DNA of 17,897 nt from Gammaproteobacteria bacterium (GCA_030431185.1 JAUIJO010000029.1:1-17897); one strand, 5' to 3'. Counted from the first letter of the stretch, positions 6,272 through 14,019 are shown. Program-made: numbers and translations. The notes: generated by a model not told the origin, from the sequence alone.

Positions 6272-7090
6272 ATGGCGAGGGGACTCAAGACGGTTCGCAA
6301 TCGGCACGAAGATGCCCTGAGCCGGATTGGCTGGCAGGCGTTGGAGCGGCTGCTGGCCGAGCATTACCGCCAGGCGGGATTCGATGTCGAACACGTCGGG
6401 ACCGGCGGCGCGGGTCGGCGTTTCGATGGCGGTATCGATCTCAAGCTTCGGCGCGACGATGCCTATGTGCTCGTCCAGGCCAAGCATTGGAACGCCTACC
6501 AGGTCACCCACAATGCGGTGCACGAATTGCTGGGGATCATGGTCAACGAAAGTGCGACCGGCGCGATCCTGGTGACCAGCGGCGAGTTCACCAAGGCCGC
6601 GCTGGATGCCGCGACGCGTCAGGGTCACGTGCAATTGATCGACGGGGCGGCGCTTCGGGAAATGCTTGGACCGATCGATCCCGGTCCCGAAATGACGGTG
6701 CCGAGGCTGTCCCCGCCTCGACACGATCGGGATCGGCACGCAGGGCGTGACAATCGCATCTGGCTGCTCGTAGCCGGTATCGGTGCGTTGGTTTTCATCC
6801 TCATCGCCCACGCCCTGCTCGAACGGACGGCGTGGACGGCAGGCCCGACACCGGCTCGGACACCGTTGCCCACGGTAGCGCCGGTCGCCTCACCCGTCCC
6901 GCAGCCGTCTGCTGTAACCGTGCAGGCGTCCGATTGCGAGCTGATCGACCACTTCAGCGGAACGGTCATGTGCGACGGCGTAGTCATGAGCCCGAATTCG
7001 CCGCCGCCGACAGCCGCCGAGATCCGGGAGTCCCAGCGCCGGGCGGACGAAGCGATGAAGGTCCTTGAGCCGACGACGCCGGAGATGTAG
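6272..7090 (+). CDS. Mrr-type restriction-endonuclease-like domain fused to a membrane helix and extracytoplasmic tail
   Basis: The protein has 272 residues. Residues about 18-115 match the Mrr_cat type of PD-(D/E)xK nuclease fold: a helix with Glu25 (GWQALERLL), GGIDL with catalytic Asp56, and the core QAK motif (Gln69, Lys71), followed by the VTSGEFTKAALDAA helix region typical of the family. After a charged linker comes one transmembrane helix (about 163-183), a Pro/Thr-rich stretch (about 190-215), and a short tail with two cysteines (DCELIDHFSG...VMCDG). The likely layout is a cytoplasmic nuclease-like domain with a periplasmic tail. The motif is intact, so DNA cleavage is possible, but Mrr_cat-membrane fusions are uncharacterised as far as I know. 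No methyltransferase or specificity gene is adjacent, so this is not a standard restriction-modification unit. The ATG has an AAGGGGGG ribosome site. Confidence 0.85.
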   Translation: MARGLKTVRNRHEDALSRIGWQALERLLAEHYRQAGFDVEHVGTGGAGRRFDGGIDLKLRRDDAYVLVQAKHWNAYQVTHNAVHELLGIMVNESATGAILVTSGEFTKAALDAATRQGHVQLIDGAALREMLGPIDPGPEMTVPRLSPPRHDRDRHAGRDNRIWLLVAGIGALVFILIAHALLERTAWTAGPTPARTPLPTVAPVASPVPQPSAVTVQASDCELIDHFSGTVMCDGVVMSPNSPPPTAAEIRESQRRADEAMKVLEPTTPEM

Positions 7091-7117
7091 GGCCGCCACC
7101 GCCTCGCATGCGCCGAC

Positions 7118-7561
7118 TCAGCCCTTCGACGTCCCGTCCCCGGCGGGGATCGTGTTCACCATCCACGGCACGCCGAACTTGTCGACCAGGGAGCCGAAGC
7201 CGGGCGACCAGAAGGTCTTGGCGAAGGGCATCACCTCCTTGCCGCCTTCGGACAGGGCCTTGAACCAGCGCTCGGCCTGGGCGACGTCGTCGGTATGCAA
7301 GGTGACGTCGAACCCGTTCTTCGGCTTGTCGATGTTGGGGCTCCACTCGACGTCCATGTCGGCGCCCATCAGGGACTGGTCGCCGACGTCGAGCCAGCAG
7401 TGCATCAGCCAGTCCTTGTACTTCTCGTCGGTGATCGGCATGTCGGGTGGGGCGTCGCTATAGGGGGACGCGGCCGTGATCTTGCCGTCCAGGACCTTGG
7501 CGTAGAACTCGAAGGCTTCCCGGCATTGTCCCTGGAAGCTGAGGCTGGTCACGATCTTCAT
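7118..7561 (-). CDS. PhnB-like VOC-family protein
   Basis: The protein has 147 residues, the usual length for PhnB-type members of the vicinal oxygen chelate (glyoxalase/bleomycin-resistance) fold. It begins with a strand (MKIVTSLSF) followed by CREAFEFYAKVLDGKI, the typical first helix. Later come MHCWLDVGDQSLMGADM, FDVTLHTDDVAQAERWFKALSEGG and FWSPGFGSLVDKFGVPWMVN, matching the second half of the fold. These proteins are often annotated as PhnB or 3-demethylubiquinone methyltransferase-like, but no enzyme role is established for this group. AAGGAG lies 6 bases before the ATG. It is 47 bases downstream of a second, broken VOC gene on the same strand, suggesting an ancestral two-gene operon. 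Confidence 0.88.
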   Translation of the reverse strand: MKIVTSLSFQGQCREAFEFYAKVLDGKITAASPYSDAPPDMPITDEKYKDWLMHCWLDVGDQSLMGADMDVEWSPNIDKPKNGFDVTLHTDDVAQAERWFKALSEGGKEVMPFAKTFWSPGFGSLVDKFGVPWMVNTIPAGDGTSKG

Positions 7562-7608
7562 GGTGTCTCCTTGGGTGGGGAACGGGTGGGGCTGGGGGAT
7601 CCGCTGGG

Positions 7609-7970
7609 CTATTTCCCGGCAATCGCGACTTCGATGGCGGCGATGTCGATCTTCTTTCCTGGCCGTCGTTGCCGACGATCGCGTTCCAGTAGCGGTCGGT
7701 CTCCACCTGGTCGTCGGTCGCGATCTGGAACGAGAAGGCCTCGTCGTGCTTGAAGGCCGGCCCGCCGTTGAGGCCCAGGCAGGGGATGCCCATGACGGTG
7801 AACTCGACAGTGAGGACGTCGCCTTCCTGACCGTCGGGATAGTCGCCCGGCGCGCGGTGGATGGCGGTCACTTCGCTGTCGGGAAAGGTCTCGGCATAGA
7901 ACGCGGCGGCGTCCTGTGCATTGCCGTCGTACCAGAGGCAGACGGTGTTCCTGGCGGGGGTGCTCGTCAT
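7609..7970 (-). pseudogene. Second PhnB/VOC-family gene, broken by an internal out-of-frame deletion
   Basis: The first 100 or so codons read as a good PhnB-like protein: NTVCLWYDGNAQDAAAFYAE, then VEFTVMGIPCLGLNGGP, FSFQIATDDQ and RYWNAIVGNDGQ. Family members normally continue with a Cys-Gly-Trp-Cys-type segment and WQITP before ending in a KKIDIAAIE helix. Here GNDGQ-Glu is followed almost directly by codons for KKIDIAAIEVAIAGK and a TAG at 7609-7611, but in a different frame. About 40-50 codons therefore seem lost in an out-of-frame deletion near 7660-7675. The original frame runs on to 7458, inside the next gene, giving a meaningless tail. AGGAG precedes the ATG, so the 5' end is intact. 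A sequencing or assembly error is possible but would have to remove a whole segment. Confidence 0.75.
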
Positions 7971-8117
7971 GAAGGGGCTCCTGTCGGTGGGACGCGCGTG
8001 GCGTACTTGTATCCCCTCGACGATTGGCCGGGAGTGAAATCGACACCCGCCATGGCCCCGGTTTTCGATCGCCGGCGTTCCCGGCGAACCGGGACGCCGC
8101 CCCTTATCGAGCGGGGA

Positions 8118-9044
8118 TCACGGAAGCGCGATCCCCGGATACCAGCCACTGGCCGCCAGGATGGCGGCGGGGTCCTCCATCCGCAGGATGTCGCGCAGCG
8201 CCTGGCGTTTGTCGCCGGCGTTGCGGTAGTACGACTTCACGATCCGGTAGCCGACCCAGTAGCCGAGGTCGCCGGGGTGCTCCACGCTGCTGTTGTCGAG
8301 CCAGTCGTCGAGATCGGTCTTGTCCATGTCGGCCTGGAACGCGGTTTCGATGTCCCGTTCGCGGCCCCGGGTCAGGCCCTCGAAATGCTGGTACGCGGTG
8401 CCGCCCGTGGTCAGTTCGGCGGCGAATTCGGCGGCGCCCTCCATCAGCGAACGCTCCAGCACGGTGGGGTGCTCGAGGTCCGAGGTGGCCGGGGCGAGTT
8501 GCACGTGCGCATACTCGTGCGCGATCACGTTGACGAAGCGGTCCTCGAGGTCCGGATTCATCCAGTCGACCGCGCACAGGGCTTCGAGGCCGATCTGCAG
8601 GCCGCTGTCGGGATAGCCGATGCCCACGGGCTTGCCATGGCCGACCACGATCGTCACCGGCGGCAGTTTGGCGTCGGGATACAGGGAAGCCAGCGTCTGC
8701 AGGCCCTGGCCCAGCCGTTGCTTGACCTGCGGCATCACCCGCAGGCAGCGGCGTGCCGCCTCGTACAACTCGGGCCGCTTGCCGAGCGTGGTGGCGATCG
8801 ACTCACCACTGACGCGGCGCAGGCGGGCGAAGTGGTGCAGGCCATCGGAGCCGGGGTCAAGGTAGTCGTGTTGCAGCTGTGCGGCCGTGGGCCGGGCATC
8901 GGCCTCGTCGTACACGCGATAGAAGCGATCCACGTCTTCGATCACCACGGGCGGGGCCGGCGCCGCGGCGCTGGCCGCCATCGCCATGGGGGCGTGGAAA
9001 TACAGTGCCGACAAGAGCAGGTTCAGTGCGAGTGTCCGGGTCAT
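8118..9044 (-). CDS. Secreted HExxH metalloprotease-like protein (DUF2268-like)
   Basis: The protein has 308 residues. A signal peptide covers about residues 1-24, ending MAMA. The zinc motif HEYAH lies at 176-180, preceded by a hydrophobic strand (FVNVIA). A likely third ligand is a glutamate in SLMEGAAEF (Glu202 or Glu206), giving a gluzincin-type HExxH...E site. This arrangement resembles DUF2268 predicted Zn-dependent proteases. The region before it (about 35-130) is helical and could act as a prodomain or substrate cap. It should be a periplasmic or secreted peptidase of unknown substrate. The ATG has an AGGAGG ribosome site 6 bases upstream. No neighbour suggests a target. Confidence 0.82.
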   Translation of the reverse strand: MTRTLALNLLLSALYFHAPMAMAASAAAPAPPVVIEDVDRFYRVYDEADARPTAAQLQHDYLDPGSDGLHHFARLRRVSGESIATTLGKRPELYEAARRCLRVMPQVKQRLGQGLQTLASLYPDAKLPPVTIVVGHGKPVGIGYPDSGLQIGLEALCAVDWMNPDLEDRFVNVIAHEYAHVQLAPATSDLEHPTVLERSLMEGAAEFAAELTTGGTAYQHFEGLTRGRERDIETAFQADMDKTDLDDWLDNSSVEHPGDLGYWVGYRIVKSYYRNAGDKRQALRDILRMEDPAAILAASGWYPGIALP

Positions 9045-9386
9045 CGTGTCCTCCTGGAAGAATGGGCAGGCCGGAGCAGGGGCGGCAATGCGCAGGGTTT
9101 CCCCGAACGCGGATCGCTTTTCGCGCCGTGGCCGCGGTTGCTTCCCGCAACCAGCACGGCCGCGTCGGCCGATCTGCCGCGCGCTCCACGGCCCTGATTC
9201 TGACGCCGGGCGTAGTCGAGTGAGCCGCCCGAAAGTCACGCTGCGAGAATCGTCATTGGAGTAGGCGAAAAGCGCCTTCGTCGACTGCGTCGACATCCGC
9301 GTTCGGGCTCACCCTCAAGCGCCACGCAGGACATGGGGCGTTCGCGCCTCTGTAAGCTGGTGTCCCCGATACAAGGATGCTGCCGA
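9045..9386. other. Divergent intergenic region, no gene seen
   Basis: This 342-base gap separates two divergent genes for secreted proteins. It contains a TAAGCT -10 candidate (9353-9358), an AAGGA ribosome site (9373-9377), and two small hairpin-forming repeats: GGTTGC/GCAACC at 9136-9152 and a GTCGAC pair at 9280-9294. Neither hairpin is followed by a T-run. Open frames across it are shadows without start signals. I see no RNA gene. Confidence 0.5.
9353..9358 (+). promoter_or_regulatory. Candidate -10 box
   Basis: TAAGCT lies 28 bases before the ATG at 9387, with AAGGA between them. This is the same hexamer family as at 3293, 5378 and 14197, but here with a short leader and a ribosome site. 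No clear -35 is visible. Confidence 0.4.
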
Positions 9387-10214
9387 ATGCGTATGCCCCT
9401 GCTGCTTGGAACCGCCCTCACCGCCGCGCTGGCGGCTCTCTCCGTCGCGGCGCTCGCCGCTCCGCCCACTCCAGAGCCCGCGCGGGTGATGATGCTAGGC
9501 ATGTTCCATTTCGCCAATCCGGGCCGGGACATGGTCAAGAGCGGAGTCGTCGACGTGACCACGCCGGCCCACCAGGCCTACCTCGACGGCCTCGCCGGGC
9601 GCCTGGCCGGCTTCGCGCCCACCGCGGTGCTGGCCGAGTGCAGCCCGGGCGACCAGGCGCGCTACGACGCGCAGTTCGAGGACTACGCCGCCGGACGCTT
9701 CGACCTGCCCACCAATGAGACCTACCAGATCGGCTTCCGGGTGGCGAAGCAGGCGGGCCTCGCCGGGGTGACCTGTTTCGACGAGGACGAGGTCGGCTGG
9801 GACGCGCAGCCCATGTTCGATTACATGGACGCGCACGACCCGCAGGCCCGCGAGGATATCAATGCGCGCTTCCAGGCGCTCTCCGCGGAGCAGGACCGGG
9901 AGCAGGCCAGCCTGTCGCTGGCGCAGCTGCTGCAATTGGCGAGCGACCCGGGGCGCGATGCCATCAACAAGGGCCTGTACCTGCGGACCAACGCGGTCGG
10001 CGCCGGCGACGGCTTTTCGGGCGCCGATGCCTCGGCGAGCTGGTGGCACCGCAATTTCCGCATGTACGCCAACATCCAGAAGGCCGCCGGCCCGGGGGAT
10101 CGGGTCATCGTCCTGGCCGGGCAGGGCCACACCGCGATCCTGAAGGACCTGCTGGCCGTGGATGACCGTCGGGTCGCGGAAGATGCGCGCGCCTACCTGT
10201 CAGAGGGTGACTGA
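9387..10214 (+). CDS. Secreted DUF5694-family protein (TraB/TIKI-like fold)
   Basis: The protein has 275 residues with a signal peptide (about 1-25, Ala-rich, ending ALAA). The mature part starts with VMMLGMFHFANPG and continues with a glutamate in VLAEC (Glu84), NETYQIGFRVAKQAG, and GQGHTAILKDLL near the end. The pattern fits DUF5694. The paired GxxH motifs (Gly38-His41 and Gly245-His248) with the intervening Glu84 also recall the TraB/TIKI/EreA group, in which these residues form the active site of metal-dependent proteases or hydrolases. It is therefore probably a periplasmic hydrolase, with substrate unknown. The ATG at 9387 has AAGGA 9 bases upstream; a second ATG two codons on is too far from it. 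Next on the same strand, 189 bases later, is an acyltransferase gene, probably independent. Confidence 0.82.
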   Translation: MRMPLLLGTALTAALAALSVAALAAPPTPEPARVMMLGMFHFANPGRDMVKSGVVDVTTPAHQAYLDGLAGRLAGFAPTAVLAECSPGDQARYDAQFEDYAAGRFDLPTNETYQIGFRVAKQAGLAGVTCFDEDEVGWDAQPMFDYMDAHDPQAREDINARFQALSAEQDREQASLSLAQLLQLASDPGRDAINKGLYLRTNAVGAGDGFSGADASASWWHRNFRMYANIQKAAGPGDRVIVLAGQGHTAILKDLLAVDDRRVAEDARAYLSEGD

Positions 10215-10403
10215 GGCCGGGGCAGCGGCCCACACGGCCAGCGAATCCCTGCTGCGGGACGGATCGCGGCGCGCGGTCGACGCCAAATAGCGGGCGTGCC
10301 GAGGGGCCGGGGGGCTTCCCGGCGCCGGTCGAAGCGGGCCGGGTCGAGACGGGATGCACCGGGTCGGCGACAATACCTCACCCGCCCCGAGGTTCTACCC
10401 CGC

Positions 10404-11291
10404 ATGCGTCCGTTGCGCGCCACCTTGCTTTTCCTGCTGCTCGCGGCCAACACCGTCCTGCACGTCCCGCCGCTGCTCGTGGTGGCGCTGTTCAAGCTGG
10501 TGCTGCCGTTCAAGCGCGTGCGCGCGGCCAGCAACGCGCTGCTCACCGGCCTGACGGAGAGCTGGATCGGCGTGAACAGTGCCGTGGTGGACCGGGTGTT
10601 GGGCACGCGCATCGAGGTCCAGGGGGATGCCGAGCTTCGACGGGACGGCCATTACCTGGTGCTGGCCAACCACCAGAGCTGGGTGGACATCGTGGTGTTG
10701 CAGAAGCTCTTCAACCGGCGGATTCCGATGTTGCGGTTCTTCCTGAAGCAGCAGTTGATCTGGGTGCCACTGCTGGGCCTGGCGTGGTGGGCGCTGGACT
10801 TTCCGTTCATGGGTCGGCACACGCCCCGGCAGATCGCCCGCCGCCCCGAACTGGCGCAGCGCGACATCGCCGCTACCCGTCGGGCCTGCGAGAAGTTCCG
10901 CGAGATCCCGGTGTCGATCATGAACTTCGTCGAGGGCACGCGCTTCACGCCCTCCAAGCATGCGCGCCAGGGCTCCCCGTACCGGCACCTGCTCAAGCCC
11001 AAGGCCGGCGGCGTGGCGTTCGTGCTCGATGCCATGGGCGACGGCCTGCACGCCATCCTCGACGTGACCATCGTCTATCCGGCGGGCCGGCCATCCTTGT
11101 TCGACCTGCTGTCGGGAGCGGTCGCCGACGTCCGCGTGCAGGTCCGCGAGCGGCCCATCCCCGCCGAGCTGCTGGAAGGGGATTACCAGAACGATCGCGG
11201 CTTCCGCGTACGGTTCCAGCACTGGATGAACGCCTTGTGGCAACAGAAGGACGCCGACGTGGGCCGGCTCCTCGGCGAGCAGGGTCCGTAG
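10404..11291 (+). CDS. yihG: YihG-type lysophospholipid acyltransferase (PlsC superfamily)
   Basis: The protein has 295 residues. The acyltransferase catalytic motif NHQSWVD supplies His90 and Asp95 (HX4D), and FVEGTRF (175-181) supplies the second conserved block with Glu177. An N-terminal hydrophobic segment (about 7-35) and another at 117-135 anchor it in the inner membrane. Enzymes of this type move an acyl chain to lysophosphatidic acid or a related lysolipid. The length, the WIGVNS segment, the RFFLKQQLIWVPLLG stretch and the MGRHT motif resemble E. coli YihG rather than the shorter PlsC. The product would be a phospholipid with a remodelled sn-2 chain. The ribosome site is weak (CCGAGG, 12 bases away). 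Confidence 0.87.
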   Translation: MRPLRATLLFLLLAANTVLHVPPLLVVALFKLVLPFKRVRAASNALLTGLTESWIGVNSAVVDRVLGTRIEVQGDAELRRDGHYLVLANHQSWVDIVVLQKLFNRRIPMLRFFLKQQLIWVPLLGLAWWALDFPFMGRHTPRQIARRPELAQRDIAATRRACEKFREIPVSIMNFVEGTRFTPSKHARQGSPYRHLLKPKAGGVAFVLDAMGDGLHAILDVTIVYPAGRPSLFDLLSGAVADVRVQVRERPIPAELLEGDYQNDRGFRVRFQHWMNALWQQKDADVGRLLGEQGP

Positions 11292-11385
11292 CGCGGCAGC
11301 ACGGGCCCCGCGCGGGGGCAGGGAGTGCCGGAGTGGAGTGCCCCGGGACAGCCGTGTTGCCTGTCGCGCGCGAGCCTGGCGCCGC

Positions 11386-12906
11386 TTATTTCCCCAGTTC
11401 GTACAGGTAGTCGACGAAAGACATGACCGCGCCGTCGTAGCCGCGGACCTTCGGGTTGCTCGATTCGATCAGGTAGTACTCGTCCGGGGCGTGCGCGCCG
11501 GTGCCGAAGCCCAGTCCGAAGTGGCCGGACGGCAGGTTCAGCGGCGGGCCGGTGAACACGATGCCCGGGTATGAGCCGGCATTGCGCGGCCACAGCATCG
11601 GGTCGAGCCCCGCGCGGCGGAGGACCGCCAGCTGCGCCTGGATCAGCGGGGCGTCCGCGGACGTGCTGGTCGGCCCGTAGCCGCCGCTGACATTGACTTC
11701 GATGTCGCCATAACCGCGATGGGCCAGGTGCGACTTGAGGGCCGATACCGCGGCATCCATGGACATGCCGGGCACCAGCCTGAGATCGATCTTGGCCACG
11801 GCGCGGTGCGGGAGCACGGTCTTGCCGCCGGGACCGGTGTAGCCGCCGACCAGGCCCTCGATGTTGACGGTCGGCTGCGAGACCAGGCGCTCGTTGGCGG
11901 CCTGCCAGGACAGGTCGTCGATCCATCGCGACACCCCCAGGCGTTGCTTGGCCTTCGACTCGCTGCTCCGGGCCGTGGCCGCCGCGACCATGGCCTTCTC
12001 TTCGGCGCTGATCGGTGGCGGGACCGGGTAGCCGTCGATGGTGATGGTGTTGCCGTCGTCGGACACCAGCGTATCGAGCGCCTTGACCAGCCTCCATGCG
12101 GGGCTGTCGACCATCGCCTTGACCGAGGAGTGGACGTCCTTGGACGGTCCGCGTCCCCAGGCTTCGCCGCTCGACACCAGTTCCAGTTCGACCGCGCCCT
12201 TGGCGCCCAGGCTCACGGTCACGTTGCCTTCCATGTCCTGCGACGCCGATGGCATGAACACGCCGATGGTCTTCGACAATGCCGCCGCCACGTCCGGGCG
12301 TTGCACCACCTGGCTGAAATGCGGCGAAGCGATCTCTTCCTCGCCCTCGGCGACCAGCACCAGGTTGACCGGCATCGCCTGTCCGGCGGCCTTGATCGCA
12401 TGCAAGGCCGCCAGGAACGCCGATTCCGGGCCCTTCTGGTTGACCGCGCCGCGACCCATCATGATCTTGCCGACGCCCGGCTTGTCGATGAGGCGGGCTT
12501 CCAGCGGCGGCGAGCTCCATTCGCTGGGGTCGAACTGCTTGACGTCGTACATGAAGTACAGCCCGACCGTGGTGGCGGCTCCCGCGTCGAGTGTCGCGAA
12601 CACGCCCGGCTTGCCGTCGGTAGGCACGATTTCGACGTGCTGGAATCCGGCATCGCGGGCCAGCGAGGCCATGTGCTCGGCGCCGGCCTGCGGGTTCAGG
12701 TCCTCGGCGGCGATCGAGGGCAGTGCGATCCAGTCCTGCAGGCGCTTGATCGACGCATCGTGCTGGCGGACGACTTCGGCCTGGATGGCGTCGCGGTCAT
12801 GCTCGGCGGAGAAAGCCGGCGCCGAGGTCGAGAGCAGGGCGAGGAGTGCGGCCGTGCCGAGCGCATGCATGCGCTCGCGGCGGCGGTGTGGCGGGGCAGG
12901 CATCAT
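11386..12906 (-). CDS. Secreted M20-family peptidase homologue with altered metal site
   Basis: The protein has 506 residues. An N-terminal signal peptide ends near residue 34 (AFSA). The rest follows the M20 carboxypeptidase/dipeptidase plan: a metal-binding domain, an inserted dimerisation lid (about 240-400), and the metal domain again. Several family motifs remain: DPSEWSSPP, GRGAVNQKGP, the Glu pair in AEGEEEIAS (187-193), and GTGAHAPDEY with His472. Two canonical ligands differ. The HxD motif reads Met119-Tyr120-Asp121, and the bridging Asp of GRGxxDxKG is Asn156. A normal dizinc site is therefore unlikely. It may use one metal, act on an unusual substrate, or be inactive. I think a subgroup of secreted M20 proteins shares these changes, but that needs an alignment. 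GGAG stands 7 bases before the first of two tandem ATGs. Confidence 0.85.
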   Translation of the reverse strand: MMPAPPHRRRERMHALGTAALLALLSTSAPAFSAEHDRDAIQAEVVRQHDASIKRLQDWIALPSIAAEDLNPQAGAEHMASLARDAGFQHVEIVPTDGKPGVFATLDAGAATTVGLYFMYDVKQFDPSEWSSPPLEARLIDKPGVGKIMMGRGAVNQKGPESAFLAALHAIKAAGQAMPVNLVLVAEGEEEIASPHFSQVVQRPDVAAALSKTIGVFMPSASQDMEGNVTVSLGAKGAVELELVSSGEAWGRGPSKDVHSSVKAMVDSPAWRLVKALDTLVSDDGNTITIDGYPVPPPISAEEKAMVAAATARSSESKAKQRLGVSRWIDDLSWQAANERLVSQPTVNIEGLVGGYTGPGGKTVLPHRAVAKIDLRLVPGMSMDAAVSALKSHLAHRGYGDIEVNVSGGYGPTSTSADAPLIQAQLAVLRRAGLDPMLWPRNAGSYPGIVFTGPPLNLPSGHFGLGFGTGAHAPDEYYLIESSNPKVRGYDGAVMSFVDYLYELGK

Positions 12907-13029
12907 GGAGCGCTCCGGGGCGAACAGATGGTCCAGGCCGCAGCCTTGCATACGCCCCGTGGCAACACAAATGCATCCCCCGCGCACGGCCCCTGTCCAG
13001 CACCGGGGCCGGGTTGGCTGCGTGCCGGC

Positions 13030-13716
13030 CTAGCCGCGGGAAGCCAGCAGCGCCAGCACCGCTTCCGCGGCCGCTTCCGATGACGCCGGGTTCTGCCCCG
13101 TGACGAGATGGCCGTCGGTGATCACGTGCGTGGCCCAGTCGCTCTTCTTCTCGTAGTGGCCACCGTTCCGCTTCAGCATGTCCTCGACCAGGAAGGGCAC
13201 GACGTCGGTCAATCCCACGGCCTCTTCTTCGCTGTTGGTGAAGCCGGTCACCTGCTTGCCCTTGACCAGCGGCTCGCCGTTCGCATCCTTGACGTCCCGC
13301 AGCACGCCGGGGGCATGGCAGACGAACGCGACGGGCTTGCCGGCCGCGTGGTGGGACTCGACGAGCGCGATGGAATCCGCGTCGCCGGCGAGATCCCACA
13401 AGGGACCGTGTCCGCCCGGGTAGAACACCGCATCGAACGTCCCGCCGGCGAGATCGGCCAGCACGCGGGTCGACGCCAGCGCGGACTGGGCGTCGGCATC
13501 GTCGCGGAACCGGCGGGTGGCGTCGGTCTGCGCGTCCGGCTCGTCGCTCTTGGGGTCGAGGGGCGGCTGGCCGCCCTTGGGCGACGCGAGGGTGATGTCG
13601 GCCCCGGCATCCTTGAAGACGAAGTAGGGCGCGGCGAACTCTTCCAGCCAGAAACCGGTCTTCTTGCCGGTGTCGCCCAGTCGGTCGTGGGACGTCAGCA
13701 CCATCAGGATTTTCAT
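13030..13716 (-). CDS. DJ-1/PfpI-family protein (Hsp31-like, class I glutamine amidotransferase fold)
   Basis: The protein has 228 residues, a typical length for the Hsp31/HchA-like and GATase1_PfpI group, and has no signal peptide. Catalytic landmarks are visible: GFWLEEFAAPY with Glu26, the YPGGHGPLWD turn (99-108), and the nucleophile elbow AFVCHAPG with Cys133 followed by His134. The family includes glyoxalase III (methylglyoxal to lactate), chaperones and disputed protein deglycases; methylglyoxal detoxification is the most likely role. GAGGAA lies 9 bases before the ATG. The M20 homologue follows on the same strand after 123 bases, close enough for read-through but with room for its own promoter. 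Confidence 0.9.
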   Translation of the reverse strand: MKILMVLTSHDRLGDTGKKTGFWLEEFAAPYFVFKDAGADITLASPKGGQPPLDPKSDEPDAQTDATRRFRDDADAQSALASTRVLADLAGGTFDAVFYPGGHGPLWDLAGDADSIALVESHHAAGKPVAFVCHAPGVLRDVKDANGEPLVKGKQVTGFTNSEEEAVGLTDVVPFLVEDMLKRNGGHYEKKSDWATHVITDGHLVTGQNPASSEAAAEAVLALLASRG

Positions 13717-13837
13717 GTCGGATTCCTCGTGAGGGGGCCTGACGGTAACGCCGACGCGCGCAAGCATGCGTGAATCCGCCCGCGGGCAAGGCGGCATGCC
13801 GCCCCACGTGGCCTGCGCCGGCCCGCACGGGAACGAT

Positions 13838-13879
13838 GCGCTGGAACAAAACGAAGAGCCCCGGGCATGGCCGGGGCTC
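13838..13879 (-). terminator. Intrinsic terminator of the 38-residue protein gene
   Basis: GAGCCCCGG (13856-13864) and CCGGGGCTC (13871-13879) form a perfect 9-base-pair stem with a 6-base loop. Read on the minus strand, the stem is followed by a T-rich run (TTCGTTTTGTT, reverse of about 13845-13855). It begins 24 bases after the stop codon of the small lysine-rich gene, so it ends that transcript. On the plus strand no T-run follows. Confidence 0.8.
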
Positions 13880-13902
13880 CTGCAATGCGATGGCGCGATG
13901 CG

Positions 13903-14019
13903 TCAGACCGGGGCGAAGCCCTTGGTCGCCTTCTTGTCGCGCTTCTCCGCCTTCTTCTCCTTCATGGATTTGACGGGTTTCTTCTTCTGGTCCTTCTTTT
14001 GGTTCAGGCCTTTGCTCAT
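13903..14019 (-). CDS. 38-residue lysine-rich protein
   Basis: The protein has 38 residues: 14 lysines, 1 arginine and only 4 acidic residues, giving a strongly positive charge. It starts MSKGLNQKKDQKKKP, continues with a helix-forming KSMKEKKAEKRDKK stretch, and ends GFAPV. It is real for three reasons. A GAGGAG ribosome site lies 7 bases before the ATG, a perfect hairpin-plus-T-run terminator follows the stop codon, and I recall similar very small MSKG...KKxxKKxP...KEKRAxK proteins in other gammaproteobacteria. It could bind nucleic acid or ribosomes, but nothing shows this directly. Its gene is divergent from the diguanylate cyclase across 190 bases. The DJ-1 gene follows on the same strand but is isolated by the terminator. 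Confidence 0.83.
   Translation of the reverse strand: MSKGLNQKKDQKKKPVKSMKEKKAEKRDKKATKGFAPV

Noticed and set aside
6272..7090. Reading the Mrr-like gene as part of a restriction-modification or defence island
   Set aside because: There is no methyltransferase, specificity, helicase or other defence gene within the window, and its neighbours are ordinary housekeeping or secreted proteins.
7560..9197. Plus-strand frame of 545 codons opposite the VOC and protease genes
   Set aside because: It is an antisense shadow: no recognisable motif, Val/Ala/Gly/Arg-rich composition, and it covers three minus-strand genes with ribosome sites.
9280..9294. GTCGAC pair as an attachment or operator site
   Set aside because: A 6-base self-palindromic word repeated once in GC-rich DNA is weak evidence, and no integrase or regulator is nearby.
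11306..11317. CCCCGCGCGGGG palindrome between the acyltransferase and the M20 gene as a terminator
   Set aside because: It has no loop and no following T-run on either strand, so it is probably just GC-rich intergenic sequence. A bidirectional role cannot be excluded.
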